In this document: piece by piece, positions 1 through 8,526 of the stretch | Numbering within the stretch: the first letter of the stretch is position 1 | Layout: each line of letters opens with the position of its first letter | DNA from: an uncultured Collinsella sp. | Lineage (GTDB): Bacteria > Actinomycetota > Coriobacteriia > Coriobacteriales > Coriobacteriaceae | Assembly (NCBI GenBank): GCA_937925715.1 | Contig: CALAMG010000014.1 | Location: 62,001-126,000, forward strand | Length of the DNA: 64,000 nt | Direction of reading: 5' to 3' | Translations under genes and position numbers: made by a program | The notes under the pieces: model-generated | Told to the model about the DNA's origin: nothing | What the model saw: the letters and a program-made list of their open reading frames with translations, nothing else | Databases searched by the model: none

Positions 1-682
1 TTGCCACCTTGCCGCTCTCCAACACGTGAACGCGACCGTCGGCGAGCATTTGCACGACCTCGGGATACAGCACATGCTCGATCGCGTGGATGTGCTCCTC
101 GAGCGTGTCGACGTCCCAGCCCTCCTCGACAGCCAGCGCACGCTGGGCGATGATGGGGCCGTTGTCGTAAATCTCGTTGGCAAAGTGCACGGTCACGCCG
201 GTTACCTTGACGCCGCGAGCAAACGCATCGTCGATCGCATGGGCGCCGGTAAAGCTCGGCAGCAGCGCAGGGTGTAGGTTGACCACGCGATTGGGGAACG
301 CCGCCAGCAGCGGCGTGTGCACCATGCGCATGTAACCGGCCATCACCACGTACTCGCAGCCGCGCTCGAGCAGCTCATGCGCGATGATCTCGTCAGCCGC
401 GATGGGGTCGGCATAGACATCCTTGGACAGCGTGAGTGTCTGGATGTCCGCACGCTCGGCGCGCTGCAAGCCCTTGGCCGAAGGACGGCTCGACACCACA
501 AGCTCAATCGAGGCGTTGAGCTTGCCGACGGCGATCAGGTCGATCAGCGCCTGCAGGTTGGTACCCGAACCGCTGATGAGCACGCCGATCTTGAGCGGCT
601 CGGCCGTATCGGTGCCGGTCGGACGGGTGTAGGGCACAAAACCCAGACCCTCGGCAGCAGCCATCTGCTCGTTAGCGCTCAT
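1..682 (-). CDS. purN: Phosphoribosylglycinamide formyltransferase, 3' end missing
   Basis: This enzyme transfers a formyl group from 10-formyltetrahydrofolate to GAR in the third step of de novo purine synthesis. Reading the minus strand from the ATG at 680-682, the protein begins MSANEQMAAAEGLGFVPY and carries the GART phosphate-binding motif ISGSGTNLQALID, the catalytic segment NLHPALLPSF (Asn and His) and the Asp in EIYDNGPII. About 227 residues are visible before the window edge; the family is usually about 200, so only a little is missing. There is a roughly 18-residue N-terminal extension before the Rossmann core. The start overlaps the end of purM by 11 bases, which suggests translational coupling in a purF-purM-purN operon. 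Confidence 0.95.
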   Translation of the reverse strand, partial: MSANEQMAAAEGLGFVPYTRPTGTDTAEPLKIGVLISGSGTNLQALIDLIAVGKLNASIELVVSSRPSAKGLQRAERADIQTLTLSKDVYADPIAADEIIAHELLERGCEYVVMAGYMRMVHTPLLAAFPNRVVNLHPALLPSFTGAHAIDDAFARGVKVTGVTVHFANEIYDNGPIIAQRALAVEEGWDVDTLEEHIHAIEHVLYPEVVQMLADGRVHVLESGKVA

Positions 683-1775
683 CGGAGTACACGACCTTAC
701 CGGAACCCTCGACGCACTCGCCCACGCGGAACGGCTTCTCGCCCAGAGCGACCAGGGCCTCGGTCACGGCAGCCTCGTCCTCGGGGGCGACAATCAGGCA
801 CAGGCCGACGCCCATGTTGAAGGTCTTGCATGCCTCGTTGGGCGCGAGCTCGGCCTGACGCGACACGTAGGTGATGACGGGCGGAACATCCCAGCCCATC
901 TCGGCGCCGTTGCGGGTGACCACGGCATCGACGTCGTCGGCGAGCGCGCGGTTGAGGTTCTCGGTAATACCGCCGCCGGTGATATGGGCAATGGCATGAA
1001 CGTTGGCGCCACCGTGGAGCAGCTCCAGAATCGGCTTCACATAAATGCGCGTGGGAGCCAGCAGGGCGTCGGCCAGCGAAGCACCGCCGAGCTCCTCGAG
1101 CGGACGACTCAGCTCCTCGGCCTTAGCGGCAGCCTCGGGCGTGCCCGGCTTGATGCCGTCGACACCGATAACCTTGCGCACGAGTGAGTATCCGTTGGAG
1201 TGCACGCCGGTGGAGGGCAGGCCCAGGATCACATCGCCGGGGCGAACGTTCGCGGGGTCGAGCATCTTGGGACGATCGACGACGCCCACGGTAAAGCCGG
1301 CGAGGTCGTAATCGGCGGGGGCCATGACGCCCGGGTGTTCGGCCATCTCGCCGCCCACGAGCGCGCAACCCGCGAGCTTGCAGCCGTCGGCCACGCCCTT
1401 GATGATCTTTGCCATGTGCTCGGCCTCAATGTGACCGATGGCAACGTAATCCAGGAAGAACAGCGGCTCGGCGCCCGAAGCCAAAATGTCATTGACGCAC
1501 ATGGCGACCAGGTCCTGACCCACCGTCTCGTGACGGTCCATGATCTGGGCGAGCACGAGCTTGGTGCCCACGCCGTCGGTACCGCTGATCAAGATCGGGT
1601 CTTCCATATCCTTAAGCGCGGCGGCCGAGAACAGGCCACCAAAGCCACCGATGCCGCCGATAACCTCGGGGCGGTTGGTGTCCTTGACCATCTGCTTAAT
1701 AGCGTCGACGGCGCGGCCGCCCTCGGCGGTATCGACGCCGGCGTCCTCGTACGTCACATGCTTGCTGTCGCTCAT
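672..1775 (-). CDS. purM: Phosphoribosylformylglycinamidine cyclo-ligase (AIR synthetase)
   Basis: PurM closes the imidazole ring of FGAM with ATP to give AIR, step five of purine synthesis. The 367-residue product has the AIRS/PurM fold: the ATP-binding GTDGVGTK motif at residues 65-72, the GGEMAEHPG segment, the LPSTGVHSNGYSLVRK segment and the C-terminal-domain GGGITENLNR motif. The first 20 residues are a short extension compared with typical 340-350 residue enzymes. It lies between purF (157 bases upstream) and purN (overlapping), consistent with co-transcription. Confidence 0.97.
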   Translation of the reverse strand: MSDSKHVTYEDAGVDTAEGGRAVDAIKQMVKDTNRPEVIGGIGGFGGLFSAAALKDMEDPILISGTDGVGTKLVLAQIMDRHETVGQDLVAMCVNDILASGAEPLFFLDYVAIGHIEAEHMAKIIKGVADGCKLAGCALVGGEMAEHPGVMAPADYDLAGFTVGVVDRPKMLDPANVRPGDVILGLPSTGVHSNGYSLVRKVIGVDGIKPGTPEAAAKAEELSRPLEELGGASLADALLAPTRIYVKPILELLHGGANVHAIAHITGGGITENLNRALADDVDAVVTRNGAEMGWDVPPVITYVSRQAELAPNEACKTFNMGVGLCLIVAPEDEAAVTEALVALGEKPFRVGECVEGSGKVVYSDER

Positions 1776-1932
1776 CTGAGCCTTCCTCTCCCACTACCGT
1801 GGTGCCGCGCGGGCGCCAAACGGTGCTCATAGTTGCGTTCATTTTGGCGCGAGCCATAACAGCACGCGCCGTCATATCAACAAAACGGCAGGTAAAACCT
1901 ACCAAAATAAACCTGTCCCTACATGGCAGGCT

Positions 1933-3603
1933 TTAGGCCTCGCCGTGCTCCTCTTCCCAGCTGCGGTCGTCGTATTTCTCGACCACGGCGTCGTCGTCAA
2001 AGTGCAGCGGCTTGTCCAGGTTGCGGGGCTTAAAGCCCTCCATGAACTTGTCGCGGCCAAAGCTCTCGGGAATCGCCACGGGGTAGCGTCCGGTAAAGCA
2101 CGCGTCGCAGTAGCCGCCCTTGGGCATGACCTTCAGCAGGCCCTCGACCGAAAGGAAGGCCAGCGAATCGGCGCCGATATACTCGCAAATCTCGTCGACC
2201 GTCTTGTTGGCGCTGATAAGCTGCGACTGCACGTCGGTATCGATGCCGTAGAAGCACGGCCAGATGACCTCGGGCGAGTTGATGCGGATATGAATCTCCT
2301 TGGCGCCGGCGTTGCGCAGCATCTTGACGAGCTGCACCATGGTGGTGCCGCGGACGATGGAGTCGTCGATGACGACCAGGCGCTTGCCCTCGATGTTGTC
2401 GCGCAGCGGGTTGAGCTTCATACGCACGCCCATGGCACGCAGCTCCTGCGTAGGCTCGATAAACGTACGGCCCACATAGCGATTCTTGATAAGGCCCTCG
2501 CCAAAGGGAATACCGCTCTCGTGCGAATACCCCTCCGCGGGCGGCAGGCCGGAGTCGGGCACGCCGATGACCAGGTCGGCCTCGACGGGCTCCTCATGTG
2601 CCAGCTGACGACCCATGTCATAGCGGCAGGCGTAGACGCTCTTGCCGTTCATGATGGAGTCGGGGCGAGCGAAGTAGACCTGCTCAAAGATGCAGTTAGC
2701 AGGCTCTTCGGCGGCAGGCACGCCTTGCTCAGACACAAGGCCCTCGGCGCTGATGCGCAAAATCTCGCCGGGACGGACGTCGCGGACGTACTCCGCGCCC
2801 ACAATGTCGAGCGCACAAGTCTCGGAGGCGACGACCCAGCCGCCGGCGCGGGTGACATGGGTGGTGGCGTCGACCGTCGCGGCGCCGTCCTGCGACGGCA
2901 GCTGCGAAACGGATGCGGCGTCGGCCTGATCCAGGCCCTCGTCCACGAGCTTGCCCAGCACGAGCGGGCGAATGCCGTGCGGGTCGCGGAATGCGTAGAG
3001 CGCCTGCTCGTTGATGAGTGTCATGGCGTAGCCGCCGCGCACGAGCTCCATGGTCTTGCGAATGCCCTCGCGCAGATGGCCAGTACGCTGAGTAAAGTAG
3101 CCGATGAGTTTGGTCGCGACCTCGGAATCCGAGTTGGAGAGGAACGGTACGCCCAGCTCGATCAGCTGGCGACGCAGCTCGTCGGTGTTGACGAGGGTGC
3201 CGTTGTGCGCGAGCGCGATAATGACGCTATTGATGGTAGAGAGGTGCGGCTGAGAGGCTTCCCAGCTCTTGGCGCCGGCGGTGCCGTAGCGCACATGACC
3301 CACGGCCAGCTGACCGGAGAGCGTCGACAAGTCGGCATTGGAGAACACGCGGTCGAGCAGGCCCAGATCCTTGCGGACCATAACCGTACCGCCGTCACCA
3401 ACGGCGATTCCCGCCGATTCTTGGCCGCGATGCTGCAGTGCACGCAGGCCAAAGTACGTCAGTCGAGCCACGTCGCGATCGGGCGCCCAGACACCAAAAA
3501 CGCCGCATTCCTCATGCAGCTGGTCAGAGTCCGGATCATACGTCGACATGGCGTTCACCTGTCCCGCAGCACGCTCGGCCGCGCGGATGGTTTCTTGAGA
3601 CAT
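1933..3603 (-). CDS. purF: Amidophosphoribosyltransferase
   Basis: PurF commits PRPP to purine synthesis by replacing pyrophosphate with an amino group from glutamine. It has an N-terminal Ntn-hydrolase glutaminase domain and a C-terminal phosphoribosyltransferase domain with the PRPP loop VVIDDSIVRGTT. The nucleophile is the Cys of EECGVFGVW (Cys33). The preceding residues would be a propeptide removed on maturation, as in the Bacillus-type enzyme. A second ATG at 3547-3549 (Met19) could be the real start and would give a propeptide of more usual length. The segment around residues 220-250 is a family-variable insertion. Likely regulation is by nucleotide feedback, as in the family. Confidence 0.97.
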   Translation of the reverse strand: MSQETIRAAERAAGQVNAMSTYDPDSDQLHEECGVFGVWAPDRDVARLTYFGLRALQHRGQESAGIAVGDGGTVMVRKDLGLLDRVFSNADLSTLSGQLAVGHVRYGTAGAKSWEASQPHLSTINSVIIALAHNGTLVNTDELRRQLIELGVPFLSNSDSEVATKLIGYFTQRTGHLREGIRKTMELVRGGYAMTLINEQALYAFRDPHGIRPLVLGKLVDEGLDQADAASVSQLPSQDGAATVDATTHVTRAGGWVVASETCALDIVGAEYVRDVRPGEILRISAEGLVSEQGVPAAEEPANCIFEQVYFARPDSIMNGKSVYACRYDMGRQLAHEEPVEADLVIGVPDSGLPPAEGYSHESGIPFGEGLIKNRYVGRTFIEPTQELRAMGVRMKLNPLRDNIEGKRLVVIDDSIVRGTTMVQLVKMLRNAGAKEIHIRINSPEVIWPCFYGIDTDVQSQLISANKTVDEICEYIGADSLAFLSVEGLLKVMPKGGYCDACFTGRYPVAIPESFGRDKFMEGFKPRNLDKPLHFDDDAVVEKYDDRSWEEEHGEA

Positions 3604-3644
3604 GGCATCCCCTCAGAGCCTCGTATTTTGGCGTTACCCGCCTT

Positions 3645-3650
3645 ATTATA
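3645..3650 (-). promoter_or_regulatory. Candidate -10 element of purF
   Basis: The minus strand reads TATAAT here, about 40 bases upstream of the purF start. No convincing -35 hexamer stands at the usual distance, so this is a weak call. Confidence 0.35.
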
Positions 3651-3833
3651 CGCACGGCGCGACGCGCTCCCCCGCGCATGAGCAGCGCTTTTTAAAAGCC
3701 CACCGAGCTAATAATCCGTTTTGCGGCCAAACATTTTATTGGTCTGTCCAGTGCAAGCGCCCACGCCCCCAGGTGGCCGCCGCGTCCACCGTTGAGGGTT
3801 GCATTGTTGCAATTGGGACGTTCGTCCTGTCTT

Positions 3834-3862
3834 TTGGCAGGTCGGCGGCGTATCCTTGTAAT
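3834..3862 (+). promoter_or_regulatory. Candidate promoter of the CmpB-like membrane protein gene
   Basis: TTGGCA at 3834-3839 and TGTAAT at 3857-3862 are separated by 17 bases and lie about 27 bases before the ATG at 3889. The start has a plausible ribosome site (GAGAAAGG). The divergent purF and this gene share the 285-base intergenic region. Confidence 0.5.
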
Positions 3863-3888
3863 CTAGGACAAAGCGAGAAAGGTTCTGT

Positions 3889-5118
3889 ATGGATCGAAAC
3901 GGACTCGACCCCAGCGTCCCCAGCGCCACGGAGGTCAAGAAGATTCCCCTCATCATTAAGGTGTACGCCGTCCTGTGCATCCTGTCCGGCGTGGGCACAC
4001 TCCCGTCGGTCGCCGCCTTTATGTGGCAGGTCATCACCGCGCTCATCAACGGCAACGCCGCCGCCAAGCTCGGCGACAATATGCTGGTCTCGGTTGGACT
4101 CATTGTCGCCGGCATCATGCTCTCTGCGGCAAGTGCCGTCATCCTGATCATCTTTGGCCTGGACCTTATCAAAAACCAGCGCCGCAACGCCGCCCGCCTG
4201 TCCTACATCCTTATTGCATTCACCGTCGTCGAGCTTTTGGTCGACGTGATGCTCCAAGGTATCGGGCTCTTCTTGCTTCGTCCCGCTATTCAGCTCGGTA
4301 TCCTCATCGCGCTTTCAGCCACCGTCGATCCTACGCTTCGCCAGGAGCGCGAACTGCAGCGCCGCCTACAGGAGATGCTCGACCGCGATGCCGCCGCCGA
4401 GGGCATGCTCGGCCGCGATGAAACCGGCGAGGGCTACATCAAGCTCAACTACTTCAACCTGTTCTGGGTATTCCTCGTCTGCTGCGTGCTCGGCCTGATC
4501 GCCGAGGACATCTGGCACATGACGGTCGACGACCCAGGCGTCTACCAGGACCGCGCCGGCATGCTGTTTGGTCCCTTCAGCCCCATCTATGGCTTTGGCG
4601 CCGTACTCATGACCATGGTGCTCAACCGCTTCTATAAAAAGAACCCCATCATCATTTTCCTGGTAAGCGCTGTGCTCGGCGCGAGCTTTGAGGTGTTCGT
4701 GGGCTGGTTTATGCAGACCTCATTTGGCGTGGTCTCGTGGAGCTACTCGCACATGAAGCTGTTTGGCACGCCCGACCCACTCGCCGTCCTTACGGGCGGA
4801 CGCACCTGCACGGGCTTTGCCTGCCTGTGGGGCCTGGGTGGCCTTATCTGGATCAAGCTGCTGCTGCCGAGGCTGCTCAAGCTCATCAACATGATTCCGT
4901 GGAAGAGTCGCTACTCGGCTACCGTCATCTTTACCGTCATTATGCTGGTCGACGGCATCATGACGCTACAGTCGCTCGACTACTGGTACCAGCGCGTCAA
5001 CGGCACGGAGCCGGATATTCCCGTCGCGCAGTTCTACGGCAAGTATTTCGATAACGATTACATGGAGAACCGCTTCCAGAGCATGACCATGAGCCCCAAG
5101 GATGCGACGCGCGTGTAG
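3889..5118 (+). CDS. Membrane protein, putative ABC-transporter-permease-like (CmpB family)
   Basis: A 409-residue polytopic membrane protein. Two or three hydrophobic segments in residues 20-150 are followed by a charged linker (ERELQRRLQEMLDRD) and a second hydrophobic half. That half has features I associate with the CmpB/putative ABC permease family (PF06541): FNLFWVFLVCCVLGLIAED, then RAGMLFGPFSPIYGFGAVL and later GLGGLIWIKLLLP. No ATPase gene is adjacent and no substrate can be named. The family label is from recall of its conserved GPF-PIYG region, not from a search. It is a single-gene unit with its own promoter and a strong terminator behind it. Confidence 0.7.
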   Translation: MDRNGLDPSVPSATEVKKIPLIIKVYAVLCILSGVGTLPSVAAFMWQVITALINGNAAAKLGDNMLVSVGLIVAGIMLSAASAVILIIFGLDLIKNQRRNAARLSYILIAFTVVELLVDVMLQGIGLFLLRPAIQLGILIALSATVDPTLRQERELQRRLQEMLDRDAAAEGMLGRDETGEGYIKLNYFNLFWVFLVCCVLGLIAEDIWHMTVDDPGVYQDRAGMLFGPFSPIYGFGAVLMTMVLNRFYKKNPIIIFLVSAVLGASFEVFVGWFMQTSFGVVSWSYSHMKLFGTPDPLAVLTGGRTCTGFACLWGLGGLIWIKLLLPRLLKLINMIPWKSRYSATVIFTVIMLVDGIMTLQSLDYWYQRVNGTEPDIPVAQFYGKYFDNDYMENRFQSMTMSPKDATRV

Positions 5119-5151
5119 CGCCACGCAATGCCGAGATTTTTCAACGCACAG

Positions 5152-5192
5152 AAAAGCCCACTGGCAGACTGTGAACTGCCAGCGGGCTTTTT
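5152..5192 (+). terminator. Rho-independent terminator
   Basis: A 16-base arm at 5152-5167 pairs with 5176-5192 around an 8-base loop, with A-runs on one side and T-runs on the other. It can serve both the gene ending at 5118 (+) and the gene ending at 5216 (-). Confidence 0.85.
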
Positions 5193-5215
5193 GTTGGCAA
5201 GTGCTGCTGCCGGCC

Positions 5216-5635
5216 TTACGCCTCGCGCTCGACCTCGCTCACACACTCATTTTTGATGGTACCGACGAGCGCCTGCAGCGCATCGACGACATGCGGGCGA
5301 ATGTCTCCGCCAATGAGTACGAGCATGATGTCGTCGCCCACGGTAAGCTCGCCACTCGCCAGCCACACGCGCACATAGCCGATACCCGGCATCGCGCGCG
5401 TTGCCTCGATAGCGGCCTGCACCTTTTCGGCATCGAAGCCAAACACCATGCCGCCCACCTTATGCCCAGGCGCCACACCATCTGTCTCGACCCCACGCAC
5501 CTCGGCCTTGGGCGTCGCACGCACCACGCCGTTGTGTGTCAGGTACATCCCACAATCAGCCGCCGAAACATCGGCCTTGGCTTCGCGCAGCCAAGCATCA
5601 ACCGAAGGCATCGATTTGCCGCTTTCAAGCATCAT
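5216..5635 (-). CDS. MoaE-like molybdopterin synthase large-subunit homologue
   Basis: A 139-residue soluble protein. Its second half (residues 70-130: AAIEATRAMPGIGYVRVW, ASGELTVGDDIMLVLIGG, then DIRPHVVDALQALVGTIKNE) follows the MoaE pattern of helix, GELxxGD strand, HR and Lys-containing helix. The MoaE His-Arg pair is Ile-Arg here, and only one of the two C-terminal lysines is evident, so catalytic activity in molybdopterin synthesis is uncertain. No moaD, moaA or other cofactor gene is nearby. It may be a divergent MoaE acting with genes elsewhere, or a structural relative with another role. Confidence 0.5.
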   Translation of the reverse strand: MMLESGKSMPSVDAWLREAKADVSAADCGMYLTHNGVVRATPKAEVRGVETDGVAPGHKVGGMVFGFDAEKVQAAIEATRAMPGIGYVRVWLASGELTVGDDIMLVLIGGDIRPHVVDALQALVGTIKNECVSEVEREA

Positions 5636-5685
5636 TTCTCCTTTTGATTTCCAGGGTAGTCTTTTTGGGACGGGGCCCGGACACT

Positions 5686-6690
5686 TTATTCCTCGACCGG
5701 CGTGAGCACCATGACGGCGCGCGTATTGCTAAATGACAGCGAACGGCAGGTCACAAGCGTTACGACCTTGGTTGCCGAAGCGGCACGATCGCTGGCATCG
5801 CTCGCCACGGCAGAGGCACCGTCGAGCATCTCGGACAGATAATTCTTCAGTCCGTCATCGCCCTCAAAGTTGGGCGTGCGCGCCTTGGCATACGTGTCCT
5901 CGACCACCTTGGTCGCCAGCGGACGCAGCTTATACGTCGCGTCACGTGTGATGTAGTACACGTAGTCCATGCTGTCGAACGTCGCTTGATCGGTCGTATC
6001 CGAAATCACGTTGAACATCGAACCGTCGTTCATATGATGACCGTAAATCGTGGTCTGCTGATCCACCATGCCCGGCGCGGTATCGTCGCTATCCAAAAAG
6101 ATGGCGCCCGACGCATTGGCCGTACCGTCAAACAGCGTGTTAAGGTACTTGGAGTTGTTGTTGGTCTGCACCACGGGGTAGTTGATATTGGTGCCGGGCG
6201 CGTAAATCCAACCCACAACCTCGGGATTTGTCTGGGCAAGCGCATCGAAGTCGATAATCGGCACGCCGCTGGCGTCCTGATCGCCTACATATTGCTTCTC
6301 GATTTTCTGGTACGAATCGCTTGCCTGCTTATAGCCAATCTGAGCATTGATAAAGATAGCGGCGGCGGCGACAATCAGACCGATGCCCACGATAATGAGC
6401 AGAATAGGAATGATGGAGCGGCGCTTTTTACGCGGCGGCTCAGTGTAGCTGGACGCCGCGCCGCTCGTTTGCCTCGGCGTCCGGGCCTGCTTCTTTGCCG
6501 TGCCATATGACGAAGGGCGATACGCAGCCGGCGTATCCTGGCGGCGATGGGACGCCGGTGTCACGGGGCGCGGCGCGCGCGGCTGCTGAGGAGAGGATGT
6601 CCGACCCTGCTGCGCCGCATGGGCAGCACCCGGCTTCGACGGATCGGGAATCTGAGAAGCCTTGAATCGTTTTCCCTGATAGTCGGACAT
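5686..6690 (-). CDS. Class B sortase
   Basis: A membrane-anchored transpeptidase of the sortase B type, expected to cleave a sorting motif in surface proteins and attach them to peptidoglycan or pilin. The 334 residues comprise a basic, Pro/Ala-rich cytoplasmic N-terminus (1-92), one transmembrane helix (about 93-115) and an extracellular catalytic domain. Signature segments are INYPVVQTNNNSKYLN, GAIFLDSDD, IYGHHMNDGSMF (catalytic His218), TLVTC (Cys315) and NTRAVMVL (Arg324). The ATG at 6688-6690 was chosen because the protein then starts MSDYQGKRF; the frame stays open upstream but has no better start. The long proline-rich cytoplasmic tail is longer than usual for SrtB. An LPATG protein lies at the right end of the window, far away. 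Confidence 0.9.
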   Translation of the reverse strand: MSDYQGKRFKASQIPDPSKPGAAHAAQQGRTSSPQQPRAPRPVTPASHRRQDTPAAYRPSSYGTAKKQARTPRQTSGAASSYTEPPRKKRRSIIPILLIIVGIGLIVAAAAIFINAQIGYKQASDSYQKIEKQYVGDQDASGVPIIDFDALAQTNPEVVGWIYAPGTNINYPVVQTNNNSKYLNTLFDGTANASGAIFLDSDDTAPGMVDQQTTIYGHHMNDGSMFNVISDTTDQATFDSMDYVYYITRDATYKLRPLATKVVEDTYAKARTPNFEGDDGLKNYLSEMLDGASAVASDASDRAASATKVVTLVTCRSLSFSNTRAVMVLTPVEE

Positions 6691-6725
6691 GGCTCTCCTT
6701 ATACTGCGGTGAAACGGCGGAACGT

Positions 6726-7190
6726 CTAGGCGTCGGCCATCTCCTGCTTCATCTTCTCGATAACCTTGCGGTACTCGGGGTCGCATGCGCCCAGAATCTG
6801 CGTGGCGTAGATGGCGGCGTTCTTGGCGCCGTTGATGGCAACGCAGGCCACGGGCACACCCGAAGGCATCTGCACCATCGACAGCAGCGAATCCATACCG
6901 CCCAGGTCACTCGTCTTCATAGGCACACCGATAACCGGTAGCGGCGTAAAGGCAGCCACGACACCACCCAAGTGAGCGGCCTTGCCGGCGGCGGCAATGA
7001 TCACCTTAATGCCACGGTCGGCAGCAGTCGAAGCCCACTCGTGGACCTTCGCCGGCGTGCGGTGTGCGCTCGCAATGACAAGCTCATAGGGCACACCGAG
7101 CGCCTCGAGCTCGGCGGTGCAGCCTTCCATAACGCCCAGATCGGACTTGGAGCCCATGATGATCCCGACAACCGGCTTTTGATCTGCCAT
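6726..7190 (-). CDS. purE: N5-carboxyaminoimidazole ribonucleotide mutase
   Basis: PurE converts N5-CAIR to CAIR in purine synthesis. The 154-residue protein has the class I PurE landmarks: GIIMGSKSDL near the N-terminus, IASAHRTP (active-site His), AAAGKAAHLGGVVAA and the PVIGVPMKTSDLGGMDSLLS loop. The ATG at 7188-7190 is preferred over an upstream TTG because AGGAGG stands 10 bases before it. No purK is visible in the window. It stands alone, 35 bases upstream of the sortase gene and read in the same direction. Confidence 0.96.
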   Translation of the reverse strand: MADQKPVVGIIMGSKSDLGVMEGCTAELEALGVPYELVIASAHRTPAKVHEWASTAADRGIKVIIAAAGKAAHLGGVVAAFTPLPVIGVPMKTSDLGGMDSLLSMVQMPSGVPVACVAINGAKNAAIYATQILGACDPEYRKVIEKMKQEMADA

Positions 7191-7285
7191 AAACAAAGAC
7201 CTCCTGTTGAGAGCGGTGACGCGGCGGATCCGCGACCCTTAACTACTGAGAGTAGTATAGCTGCTCCCGTCCCTGCGGTCTTTGT

Positions 7286-7373
7286 GGCGCTTCGCGGGCG
7301 GGCCAGGCTTTATCTGAACGACTTTGCGAAGCAACCGGAGTGAAGATAAAGCCTGGCCCGCCCGCGAAGCGCC
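7286..7373. repeat. Long stem-loop with conserved 28-base loop (copy 1)
   Basis: Bases 7286-7315 and 7344-7373 are perfect 30-base inverted complements, enclosing a 28-base loop. The loop begins GAACGACTTTGC and ends GCAACCGGAGTGA. It can form a small internal TTTGC/GCAA hairpin. The same loop, differing only by transitions and its 2-3 base tip, tops an unrelated stem at 12752-12836. It lies in the 330-base gap between the purE start and the end of the toxin gene. There is no T-run, so it is not an obvious terminator. Confidence 0.85.
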
Positions 7374-7466
7374 CTGCGACCTACCGGGGATTGCTATGAC
7401 GTACGTTGGCTGATGAATTGGAAGGAAAGGTCAACGGAGGCTGAAGGCAATTGGTTCAGCGAAAAA

Positions 7467-7491
7467 CCCTGACGAATCTAATTCGTCAGGG
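7467..7491 (-). terminator. Terminator of the toxin-antitoxin operon
   Basis: An 11-bp perfect hairpin (CCCTGACGAAT, loop CTA, complement) is preceded on the plus strand by AAAAA, i.e. followed by TTTTT on the minus strand. It sits 35 bases beyond the toxin stop codon. Confidence 0.85.
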
Positions 7492-7526
7492 CCCCACCAA
7501 CGCTCACTCGTCGTTCATCGTTAAAG

Positions 7527-7877
7527 CTAGATATTCTCTTCCGCCCATTTCTCGAAATCGAGTTCTCGTCTCTGAGCAGTTCGGTAGACTTCCATGTCTT
7601 CGCGAGCGCCTACCACTACGATGGCCATCTTTTCTTTAATTCTGATGAGGCGGTACACGATTCGAATGCCACTTCCCCTGAGCTTGATCTTCATAAAGCC
7701 AGTCAAATCCGTACCTGCCTTGTTTCCAAGAGGCTTGCCGAATCCACCTTCGTTCTGCGGCAATGGGTTCGTTCTGATTTTTTCTATAGCCTTAAGGACG
7801 ATCTTTCGTTGGGAGCCGTCCAGACGCTTAATATCCTTGAGAGCATCCGGGTAGAAAGCGACTTCGTACCCACTCAT
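7527..7877 (-). CDS. RelE/ParE-superfamily toxin
   Basis: A small basic protein of 116 residues of the type II toxin fold, expected to cleave mRNA on the ribosome (RelE-like) or poison another target. It opens MSGYEVAFYPDALKDIKRLD, has IEKIRTNPLP in the second helix region, a LRGSGIRIVYRLI strand with the conserved Arg pair, and IVVVGAREDMEVYRTAQRR near the end. It follows its antitoxin with a 4-base ATGA overlap, the classic coupled arrangement. Base composition is lower in GC than the flanking purine genes, in keeping with acquisition by transfer. Confidence 0.88.
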   Translation of the reverse strand: MSGYEVAFYPDALKDIKRLDGSQRKIVLKAIEKIRTNPLPQNEGGFGKPLGNKAGTDLTGFMKIKLRGSGIRIVYRLIRIKEKMAIVVVGAREDMEVYRTAQRRELDFEKWAEENI

Positions 7878-8194
7878 TCAAACTCGACCTCATCCATCTG
7901 ATCGAGTTCGTCCTGGCTCACACCCAGCTCTTCCATAACATCAGACAGGGAAACAAGCGCATCGTCACTTGCCACAGCCATTCTCTTAAGCGCCAACGTT
8001 AACAAGGTGAGGTCCTCCTCCGCTTGCTTCGCTTCCCTATATTCATCGGGTGTAACAATCACAAACGCTGGCTTGTTGTGTTTGAGAACCACAACAGGAT
8101 TGTCGTCCCCAACCTTCGAAAATGCAGCCGAGCCCTTACCGTGGCTGAAATCGCTAATTGGAACAAGGTTGTCGAGCGTCTGCAAAGCAGGCAT
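7874..8194 (-). CDS. Phd/YefM-type antitoxin
   Basis: The partner antitoxin has 106 residues. Its N-terminal half matches the Phd/YefM DNA-binding fold (LVPISDFSHGKGSAAFSKV, then NPVVVLKHNKPAFVIVTPDEYRE). The acidic C-terminal half (LGVSQDELDQMDEVEFE) would wrap the toxin. AGGAGG stands just before its ATG. It probably represses its own operon through the palindrome immediately upstream. Confidence 0.88.
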   Translation of the reverse strand: MPALQTLDNLVPISDFSHGKGSAAFSKVGDDNPVVVLKHNKPAFVIVTPDEYREAKQAEEDLTLLTLALKRMAVASDDALVSLSDVMEELGVSQDELDQMDEVEFE

Positions 8195-8207
8195 ACATAC
8201 CTCCTAA

Positions 8208-8233
8208 AAATGAATTCTTTTTCGAATTCATTT
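8208..8233 (-). promoter_or_regulatory. Candidate operator of the toxin-antitoxin operon
   Basis: AAATGAATTC and GAATTCATTT form 10-base inverted arms around a 6-base spacer, directly upstream of the antitoxin ribosome site. A TACAAT -10-like hexamer on the minus strand (8253-8258) is just upstream. The position fits autoregulation by the Phd-type antitoxin; binding itself is inferred. Confidence 0.55.
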
Positions 8234-8422
8234 TATCATTCTTTTTTGCTATATTGTACCGCGCAACCGAAACAACCTTTTTAGAATACGAATCCGAGCT
8301 TAGAATGACTGTTGGCCCTCGCACCGCCCTTGCCTCTTTTATTACGTCAGGTGGTATACAGCGAAGCAAAATGGCGATCTAAAGTGCGCGGCACTCGCCT
8401 CGCATCGCTACAAAAAACAAAC

Positions 8423-8450
8423 TGCTCCCCACCCACTCGGGCAAGGAGCA
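8423..8450 (-). terminator. Likely terminator of the esterase gene
   Basis: TGCTCC...GGAGCA with an inner CCC/GGG pairing forms a hairpin; on the minus strand it is followed by GTTTGTTTTTTG. It lies about 80 bases beyond the esterase stop. The rest of the 8234-8526 gap shows no further gene or recognisable RNA. Confidence 0.6.
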
Positions 8451-8526
8451 AGCCTCATTTTTAATCAGACTGAGAACCACGAATGCAGAAACACAGGCGA
8501 CTTCAGTCCCTTATCGCCGAGAGACG

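Noticed and set aside
1945..3681. Plus-strand open frame of about 578 codons
   Set aside because: Antisense of purF, which is certain from its motifs.
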